Below are positions 56,966-64,000 of a DNA stretch of 64,000 nt, piece after piece. The notes beneath the pieces were generated by a model. The model searched no databases. It saw nothing but the letters and a program-made list of their open reading frames with translations, and was not told the origin of the DNA. The first letter of the stretch is position 1. Each line of letters begins with the position of its first letter. This stretch comes from Rhodotorula mucilaginosa (lineage: Eukaryota; Basidiomycota; Microbotryomycetes; Sporidiobolales; Sporidiobolaceae): positions 959,226-1,023,225 of the forward strand of contig CP137873.1 in NCBI GenBank assembly GCA_034406715.1, in the 5' to 3' direction. The position numbers and the translations under genes were made by a program.

Positions 56966-59900
56966 TCACTTGCGCCCGCCTGCGCGCTTGAGACCGGTGA
57001 TGCCGAGTTTCGGTCCCTTTTGGTTCGATTTCTTGCCGGCGACTTGCTGGAGCGGCACGAACGCGTACGGCTGCATGCCGTCCTTCTTGACGTCGCCTCC
57101 AGCGCGCTGCAGGATTCGGTTGTCGGGTCAGTGGCGAACAGCCTCCAAAGAGACGTGGCAAACCGTACCTTGGCCTTGAACTCGTTCCCGACGTGGACCG
57201 TCTCCTTCTTCTGCTTCTTGAACCGCTTCTTGATCTCGAGCTCCTTGAGCCCCTCGGTGACTGGCACGTCGGCCTCGCCATCGTCGTCGACGCGGTCTCG
57301 CGATCGCTTCCCCTGCGTCTTGTTGAACCGGATCCGGCCCTTGGCATCGCGCGAGTGGCCGTCTTCGCCCTCCATCGCTTCGACGTAGGCGCCCATGTCC
57401 CCTCGAGATGGTCCCGCTGTGGACGGTCCAGCATCGCTGTCGCTGTCGTCCGAGTCTTCGACGCGGATCCGACCCGACTCGTCCTTTTTGAAATGCGAAT
57501 CGAGCGGTTTTCGCTTCTCGGCCTTGGCCGTCGCTGGTCGGGCTGCGGAGGACGTTTCGGTGTCAGCTGGTAGAGTCCATTTGCCCCGAATCGCAGCAAC
57601 TCACAGGAGATCCGGCTCATCATGCGGTCGTCGAGCAAGTCAAACACCTCGTCTTCGCCCTCCTGGATAAAGGCGCCGCCATCCTGGTCCCGTTTGTTCT
57701 TGCGTGCCTGCGACTTGCGGTTCTTGACGCCCGAAGGTGCCTGTTCTGCCGTTTCTGCGTCCGAGTCGGCAGAGATGTCCGAATCCGAGCCGTACAGGAC
57801 CTGGTCGTACGCCGATTGCTGGCCAGCTTGCGGTCGCGGGGCCTGTTGGGTGGGTGGTCAGCGTTATGGAGGGGGGACTCGCATCGGAAAGGAAAGCACT
57901 CGAATCGCCGACGCACCTCGTCATCGTCGAGGTCTCGGTCGACGTCCATCTCGGCCGCAGCCGCCTTCTTCTTCTTGAGGCGGTTCTGGCGTTTCCGGAT
58001 GCTGCTGACGAGCTTCTTGTCGTCTTCGGGGACGTACCGCTCGATCGCGTCGTAGCCGTACTTGCGGATCATGCGTTCGAGCAAGTGGCGGATCTTGACC
58101 TTGAAGTGGTTCGAGTGCTCGTGAGACCAGTTGACGAGCGCGGGGACGAGGGCCGGCAGGGAAGGCGTCACGAGCGCCGAGTCGAACGAGACGACCGCGA
58201 CCTTGACAAAGCCGAGACTGGCCTTGACGATTTCGCGGTTCGCCGAACCGAGGAAGACGACGATCGTCTCGAGCAGCTCGGTCTGGTACTCGTCCTTGAG
58301 CGTGGCTGTCGTGCGAGGGTGTCAGCTGGGAATCCCTTGTGAAAGTGGAAGGCAAACTCACCTCGGAACTCCCACGTCAGCCGACCGAGAGCACCGATCG
58401 TTGCCGCGATCATGTGCGGGCTCGTCGCGGCAAGTCCGGCACTCAGCATGGTCACGTACTCCTCCGCCGTCGCCTCGACCTCGTCCTCGTTCATGGCATC
58501 CTCCATCCCCTTGATGAGGTGCCGCTTGACGCGTCCACCGGAAGCGAGCTTCTGACCCATCGAGACGAGCAAGTCGAACGCCGCTTCGCGCGTGACGCCG
58601 TTCGATTCCTTGGTCGACAGGACGGCTTCGGGGATCAGGGACGGCAGGACGTGCAGCGCGTCGTTCGGAATCAGGGGCACAAACGCGGCCAAAAGAGTCA
58701 CGCGGTCCTGCGGGTGCGTACGGTTAGCTTGTGTCTTTCCGAGGTGATTTACGCGCAGACTCACCCGCTTGGCTCCGTTGGCAACCTTGGGTGCACCCTC
58801 GACGACCTTTTCAATCACGTCGCCTTCACGGCCAGCAAGAACTTGGCCACCGCATTCCTCGCACAACCGCGCCAAGATCCGGTACGCCTTTTTCTGCACA
58901 GCCTGGTCGGCACTCTGCAAGACGCGGTCCTGCATCGCAAAGTCGAACAGGCGGCGCGAGACGGGCTCGGCGTGCGGGACGAGCGAAATCAGGATGTCGA
59001 GGAGGGCATGCGAGGGCGGCAAGGTCGGGTCGTCCTTTGAGGGGGGTACTTGCGAGTCGAGCGCTTGCGAGACGAGCGACTCGATGCGGTCGTACGTGCC
59101 GACGAGTTCGGTCGGGGGAAGGATTGCCACCCACGAGCCGACCGTCTCGAGGACAAATCCACCCTCGCCGCGCGAAGTCTTGCCGTAGACGTTGAACGCA
59201 ACCGAGAGGATCGTCTGCGCGAGCGACTTGAGGTGCTCGAGCGAACGCTGACCGTCCCGCGGCGTGAGCGAGAACTGCTCCTGCAAGAGGTTCGGTGGCG
59301 AAGTCGACTGGGCAAGCGATTGCGTCGTCGAGAGGAGCGTCTGCAGCGCTTTAAAGACGGCGGGGCGCAGAGTCGCCTGCGTGTAGACGACGTTGGCGAG
59401 GAGCGAGACAAACTCGGTATCGAATGCGGTCGTCAAATCGGTGGGGTACTCGCAGTAACCGGGCAAGAGGGCCCACGTCTGCCCGACGAGCGTCTCCCAC
59501 ACTTTCGCCTCCATGGCCCGTCCACCCGTCTTGGCCTCTTCGGCCTTGGCGAAAAAGTGCGCCGAGAGAGGGACAAACGTCTCGCGGAAGTGGCCCAACC
59601 GCGTGTTGGTAACGGCGGGTTTCAGGAGCGGCAGCAGCCACGCGCGGGCTTTCGTGGGGTTCGAGTCGGGGGCGAGGTTCAGGGGCACGTATTCGAGCAC
59701 GGTTTCGGGACCGAGGACCTTGATCGCCGCGTCGAGGACGGCGTCGGCTTCCTTTTTCCACTCGAACCGCGAGTCTTCGCGCGCCTTGGTGACCAACACG
59801 AGCGCCTTGGTCAAGAGCGACCTGGCCGCAGGAACGTTGTCCTTGGTGCGGACGCGCAACCGTTGGTACAGCGCCTTGACGAGTGCGAGCACGTGCGGCT

Positions 59901-61267
59901 GAGCCTGTCCGGCAAACCGAGGCGACGTCAAGGCCTTTTCGACGTGGGTGATGGTTTCGGTCACGGCCGGCGCTTTCGAGAGGATGGCTTCGTCGGTGAG
60001 GCAGTGCTTGATCATCATGGTCAGGGCCGACTCGGTTGCGAGCCGGAGCTGGGCGGTGCGGGCTGCCGGCAAGAGGGCGAGGATCTCGGAAAACATGTGC
60101 AAGTCCGGCGTCGCGGCGGTTCTGCGCGGTCGGGTCAGCTAGCGTTCAGTTCCTCCGTTCTCCGTTCTGAGGTTCGGGGACGAGTGCTCACCTCGCGAGT
60201 GCGACCATGCCCTCTCCGACTCCCTCGACCCATCCGGCCAGCAACTTTTCGCCGTGTTCGCTTCCCTCGGCGACTTTCGGCTTTGCCTCGATCAGCGCTT
60301 CGAGGGTCTGCTTGACGTGGTCGTCCGAGAGCGTCATCGAGGATGCTGCTGCTGCCGCGGCGTGCGAGGCCGAAAAGAGGTGCGAGAGCAGAGTCAGGGC
60401 GGCGAGGGTGAGGTGTTGCGAGGACAGCGTCAGGGTCGACAGGAGGAGAGGGAGGAGCGTCGTGGTGGACTGCAAGGGGGGTCCGGGTCTGGATTAGCTG
60501 TGTCGCTGGATTAGGTTGAGGGTAGGGCTCACCGACTGAGGCCACGTCGGACCGAGGTTCTTGATGAACGTGAGCAAGGCGATCGCGCGCGACTCGTCCG
60601 GGCTGTTTTCGGTGGCTGCCCCCTGAGCCGGCGCCTTGCCTCCTCGCTTGGCGGCTCGCAGCGCCTCGTCCAACTTGGTGCAGATCCACCCGGCCGACTC
60701 GTCCGCGTACGGGTGCAAGACGGCGGGTGGCGGGGGTGATTTCAAGATGGCGTGGACGGCTTCCTGCGCGCGTCGCCGGACTTTGGGCCTCGCGTCGGCG
60801 GTGAGGCTCAGGAGGGTCGCATAGACGGCGCGGCTGCCTTCGCGGTCTCGTTCGAGGGTCGGGACGGGCAGCGAGGCGATGAGGTACTGGGCGATGGCGA
60901 TGAGGGATTTCAACGCCGGGGCCTGGCTGGCAAAGGACTGCAAGAGCGGGGGCAAGGTGCGCAAGAGCTGGTCCGCTCCGGCTTGGCGGAGTTGGGCAGG
61001 TTCGAGGTGGGGCGCGACGAGGGCGACGAGGTAGAGCGTCGCTTCGAGGAGTTTGCGCTTCTCGGTCGCGGGTTTCGCGGCTTGCGGATCGGTCGCCAGC
61101 TGGTTCAGCGTCGCGGTCAGGGCAACCCAGTACGCCTGCGCAGGGGCGTCGGTCTGCTGGAGCGTGTCTTCGACGGCGACGAGGAGCTGAGCGGCGCGGT
61201 GCGTCGCCTCGACCTGCGAATTCAACTGGCTCCGCACTTTCGCCAGCTGCGCGTCCAGGGTGGCCAT
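56966..61267 (-). CDS. RRP12: Ribosomal RNA processing protein 12 (RRP12)
   Basis: Predicted 1285 aa, close to the usual size. Rrp12 is a HEAT-repeat karyopherin-like factor that binds Ran and pre-ribosomes and is needed for export and maturation of both subunits, acting in nucleolus and nucleus. The N-terminal two thirds are helical HEAT repeats, including the NUC173 region; near the end of the repeats is HSNHFKVKIRHLLERMIRKYGYD, a segment typical of the family. The last 250 residues are charged and low complexity, ending in the basic LKRAGGRK tail. Introns: 60470-60532, 60122-60191, 58708-58764, 58306-58361, 57843-57916, 57543-57604, 57107-57168; the total is divisible by three. It shares a 195 bp divergent promoter with FMN1. 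Confidence 0.95.
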
Positions 61268-61462
61268 CCTGGTCTCTATCTCACTCGTAACCGAGTGTAC
61301 AGAGTGTAGAGTCTGAACTGGCTCGCCGAGCTTGGCGAGCTCTGGCTGCTTCCGCGTGACACGTCACCGCGTCTGCCTCCACTTTTCGCCAATCTCGGCT
61401 TGTTGGGCAGCCCGGAGGACCGCCCGCTGGTAGAGCTCTATTGTACACGACAGGCTACGCCG

Positions 61463-62186
61463 ATGCCCGCCGAGAGACCGCCCGCGATCCAGCACGACCC
61501 GTCCCTCGTCCGCGAGGACATTGCCGGCCCCGACGCCGTCACCGCTCCGTATCCCGTCTACTTGCAAGGCTGGGTCACCCGCGGCTTCGGACGCGGTTCA
61601 AAGGACCTTGGGTGCCCGACCGCCAACCTGCCCGACTCGAGCATCGAGGGCGTGCCCCTCGAGACCGGCGTCCATTTCGGCTTTGCCCGCGTCCTCTGCA
61701 CCGGCGAACACGACGCCGTCTTCCCCATGGTCATGAGCATAGGCTGGAACCCGTTCTACAACAACGACACCCGAACAGCGGTGCGTGCGCTAGCAGTGCT
61801 TGCTCTTTGTCCCTCGCTGACCTCTCGCCCACGCGACAGGAGGTACACGTCTTGCACGACTACCCCTCTGATTTCTACGGCAAGGAACTCCGTGTCGTCG
61901 TCCTCGGCTACGTCAGGCCAGAGTACAACTATGCCTCGATGGGTGCGTGACCTCGAGACTGTCTCTTTGGCGGGCGAAACTGATTACCCCTCCTCCCGCA
62001 GACGCCCTGATCAAGGATATCAACCACGACAAGGTTGTCGCCCTGAACTCGGTCGCGTCTGATCGACCGGCGTACGCGCGCTTCCAGACCGACGCCTTCT
62101 TTTCCAAGCCGACCGATTTGGAACCGCTCCCAGCTGGACACGACCCGGCAAGACCGAGGGAAAAGCCCGCTCAGCCGTCTGTTTAG
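61463..62186 (+). CDS. FMN1: Riboflavin kinase
   Basis: Predicted 201 aa, the usual length of a monofunctional eukaryotic riboflavin kinase. It phosphorylates riboflavin to FMN. The signature GRGSKDLGCPTANLP supplies the ATP/Mg site (PTAN), and SIGWNPFYNN, EVHVLHDYPSDFYGKELRVVVLGYVRPE and a C-terminal helix follow in the expected order. No FAD synthetase domain is attached, unlike bacterial RibF. Introns: 61781-61839 and 61943-62001, both 59 bp; the total is divisible by three. I chose the ATG at 61463; codons before it are not convincing. Confidence 0.96.
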
Positions 62187-63199
62187 GTTCGCCTTTCTTT
62201 CTTTCGAGAGGGTACATGGGTCTCTTGGTGATCTCTACTGACACCCTCCCTCGGCAGAATTTCTTCATGGTATATCTCGGCCGTGCATTCAACTGTCGTC
62301 AATCTTTCTCCCTCTCAAGGCTTCCTCTCCTCTGCGCGCGCAGTGCGCCCTTGGGCTCTGCCCGCGGAGCGGGCTGGGGTCAGTGTCGCTCGGGATCCGG
62401 GCAAGTTTGCCGCGAAGCGGCTGTCTGGGCGCTGCGGTCCCCCCTTTGCCTTCACCCACCCTTTCCCCGCGATCGGCTTTTCTCTCGCCTTTTTGCGCGC
62501 CCAACTTCGCACGCCCAACTTGCCCTCCCTACGACTCGCTCGCCGTATCTCCACTTCGGCGAACCTGCGTTGACTGAAACGATCGCCTCCGCACTTCAAG
62601 ACCTCGACTGTCCAACACGATGGAAGGCTCGCCATCCGCAGCATGGGCCTTTTTCGTGCCGCGCTTCCCGTCGCTCGGGGTTTGGACGGCTGCATTTCGC
62701 TCCTAACGGCCCACGCCTTCGAGCTGCCGCGCCGATAGCAAAGGAGCGCGCGGACACTAGGAGGAAGCTGGGGCGCCTTTCGGGTTCTTCTCGAGTTTGA
62801 CCGCCCGCTCAAGGTCTCGTTCTGCGCGCCGAGTCCTATTCCCTCTCTCCTTGTGATTTCCCCTTCACGTGGGAACCCTCAGGAGACTGCTTCGCTCAAA
62901 GTGGGATGGAGGAGCCATCTCATTCTTGCCAGCTAAGCTGTCCGAAAATGACGACGGTTCAGCGATCGAGACAACCAGGTCGCTCCGCCTTGTCTCGTCG
63001 CAAATCGAACGGAACATCGCCCCGCTATTCGCTCTGCCATCCGCTTTGAGCGCTCCACCGTACTTCAAGTTTGGACTACTCGCGTCCGTCCGCATCGCCA
63101 CCACGCCACCAGCGAAAGCAGCTTCCGGCACGAGAAGCGGATCGAAATCGCTGTGTTCCATTCCCTAACCACTTTGTACAGGTACACAACGTGGTCCCC
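62187..63199. other. Subtelomeric intergenic region
   Basis: About 1 kb after FMN1 with no recognised gene. Frames on both strands, such as plus-strand 62216-62800, lack any motif and have unnatural composition. One minus-strand frame is listed separately at low confidence. A CACGTG box lies at 62867-62872. Confidence 0.5.
62865..63161 (-). CDS. Possible hypothetical protein or last exon of the telomere-adjacent gene
   Basis: An open frame of 98 codons starting at an ATG, with mixed, protein-like composition and no motif I know. It could be a short gene, or a 3' exon of the neighbouring minus-strand gene reached by a splice I could not place. The opposite strand is also open over nearly the same stretch, so it may not be coding at all. 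Confidence 0.2.
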   Translation of the reverse strand: MEHSDFDPLLVPEAAFAGGVVAMRTDASSPNLKYGGALKADGRANSGAMFRSICDETRRSDLVVSIAEPSSFSDSLAGKNEMAPPSHFERSSLLRVPT

Positions 63200-63952
63200 C
63201 TAGCGCCCGTGGGCTCCGTAGATGCGCTGCTGGCGCAAGCTGAGCGTCGGTCCGGCTCCGAGATTCAAGATTGTGCACCCGCAGCCGTCACTTTGCGATC
63301 GGTTCTTCGCCGTGCGTCGAGCTGTCTCCTTAAGCTCTGGCTGTTGTCACCCCGAGTAAGCGTTGTTGCTGTTTTCGATACGCATTCAGGAGGTGTACTC
63401 ACATCAATCAGCAGCCGTTCGCCGGCGCGAACGACAATCTCTGCCGTGTATTCCATCTATAAACACTCGTCATCAGCCGTATCTGAAGATGTTTGGGCTC
63501 TCAAGTACGCTTACAAGCATGTCGTATGCGTTTGTGAATCGTTCATCCTCGTCGTCGTCAGCTCCCGGCGGTCCATGGTTGGCAACCTGCTGCGTGTAGG
63601 AATCTTGCAAGTAGCGCATCAATTCTCCAAGGACCCATGTTTGCTTCCTCTTCCCCGCCTGAAGCAGCTCCTTTTGAACCTGGGCTTGCCATTTGCACGC
63701 CTGCGTGTGTTTAACATCTGCGCCCTCCCCATCTCCGTCCATCCGAGCCCGTTTCTGGATGTACATGTCCGCATGTAAGCGGATCTGATACAAGACACTC
63801 TGCCATGGTGACGCGTGCTCCATGGCGCGAGCCACACGACCCTGATCTTGCAGCCTGGCTTGAACGCCGTGGAAGAGCTCGTTAACCAAACGCAATTCAC
63901 GTCCGCGGTCCGGCGCTCGCGCCGAGCTGGCTCCTCGTACCCGATTGGGCAT
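63200..63952 (-). CDS. Unrecognised telomere-adjacent protein
   Basis: A three-exon model gives 210 aa: 63515-63952, 63403-63456, 63200-63340, total divisible by three. Intron 63457-63514 is good (GTAAGC donor, CTGATGAC branch, TATAG acceptor); intron 63341-63402 has a GTGAGT donor and a choice of two acceptors four bases apart, the other ending the protein at 63265. The product is hydrophilic and helical, with a Gln/Lys-rich middle (WQAQVQKELLQAGKRKQTW) and an acidic loop. I do not recognise it. The ATG lies within 10 bases of the terminal C run, so the real start or promoter may have been lost or be in the missing telomere side. Confidence 0.4.
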
Positions 63953-63961
63953 GCTCACGGG

Positions 63962-63983
63962 CCCCCCCCCCCCCCCCCCCCCC
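63962..63983 (+). repeat. 22-base poly-C run next to the telomere-like repeats
   Basis: Uninterrupted run of 22 C residues between the last gene and the TTAGGG-like repeats. It could be natural, or an artefact of homopolymer tailing or assembly at a chromosome end. Confidence 0.85.
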
Positions 63984-64000
63984 TGTTAGGGTTAGGGGTA
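63984..64000 (+). repeat. Telomere-like TTAGGG repeats at the window's right edge
   Basis: The last bases read TGTTAGGGTTAGGGGTA, about two and a half TTAGGG(G) units. The G-rich strand points 5' to 3' towards the edge, as at a right-hand telomere. Only a few units are present, so an internal telomere-like remnant is also possible. Confidence 0.65.

Noticed and set aside
59050-60315. 421-codon plus-strand frame opposite RRP12
   Set aside because: Antisense shadow of a strongly supported gene in GC-rich DNA.
62216-62800. A 194-codon plus-strand open frame after FMN1
   Set aside because: Composition is Ser/Arg/Leu-rich as expected for GC-rich non-coding DNA; no homology-like features.

Overview
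The window looks like the end of a chromosome or contig from a basidiomycete yeast, most probably a red yeast of the Pucciniomycotina (Microbotryomycetes, the Rhodotorula/Rhodosporidium/Sporobolomyces group). The DNA is GC-rich. Nearly every gene is cut by short introns, mostly 56-120 bp, with GT(G/A)(C/A)G donors, CTGAC or CTAAC branch points and [C/T]AG acceptors. The products are typical of fungi. The right edge carries a 22-base C run followed by TTAGGG-type repeats with the G-rich strand running towards the end, as expected at a telomere. The genus is inferred from style, not from a marker gene. For each multi-exon gene I joined exons by hand and checked that the total length is divisible by three.

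Layout, left to right. 1-2057: 3' part of a Ser/Gln-rich nuclear-type protein. 2.3-5.5 kb: YME2, mitochondrial inner membrane. 6.5-7.9 kb: PAS-kinase-like protein kinase. 8.2-10.1 kb: RecB-type PD-(D/E)XK nuclease-like protein. 10.5-12.9 kb: serine palmitoyltransferase subunit LCB2. 13.3-15.4 kb: RWDD2-like protein and a 93-residue conserved small protein. 15.6-17.1 kb: peroxisomal 2-enoyl-CoA hydratase 2. 17.8-20.4 kb: GIT1-like phosphodiester permease. 20.8-22.2 kb: D-2-hydroxyacid dehydrogenase. 22.4-24.3 kb: secreted heme-thiolate peroxygenase. 25.1-26.8 kb: LPLAT acyltransferase. 27.2-29.0 kb: triosephosphate isomerase. 30.0-31.8 kb: NDT80-like transcription factor. 32.1-34.0 kb: UBA-UAS-UBX protein. 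34.4-36.1 kb: GPI-type GH105-like hydrolase. 37.9-39.3 kb: C2H2 zinc-finger protein. 39.6-44.3 kb: large disordered protein with a TPR-like segment. 44.6-46.7 kb: profilin and GOT1. 46.9-49.0 kb: membrane metallophosphatase. 49.2-51.7 kb: carnitine acetyltransferase. 51.9-54.9 kb: TMEM184-type membrane protein. 55.4-56.9 kb: DUG3. 57.0-61.3 kb: RRP12. 61.5-62.2 kb: riboflavin kinase FMN1. 62.2-64.0 kb: subtelomeric DNA with one unrecognised gene.

These are independent eukaryotic genes, not operons. Some themes recur. Three enzymes carry candidate C-terminal peroxisome signals: hydratase-2 (SKL), triosephosphate isomerase (AKL) and carnitine acetyltransferase (ARL, alongside a mitochondrial presequence). 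Two possible phosphate-scavenging genes, the GIT1-like permease and the metallophosphatase, have CACGTG boxes upstream. Several genes use very short exons (8, 10, 14, 16 nt) or non-GT donors. I see no transposon, CRISPR array, rRNA or convincing tRNA. The points most worth a second look are the AKL tail on triosephosphate isomerase, the CT splice donor in the permease, the RecB-type nuclease, and the telomere-adjacent gene.
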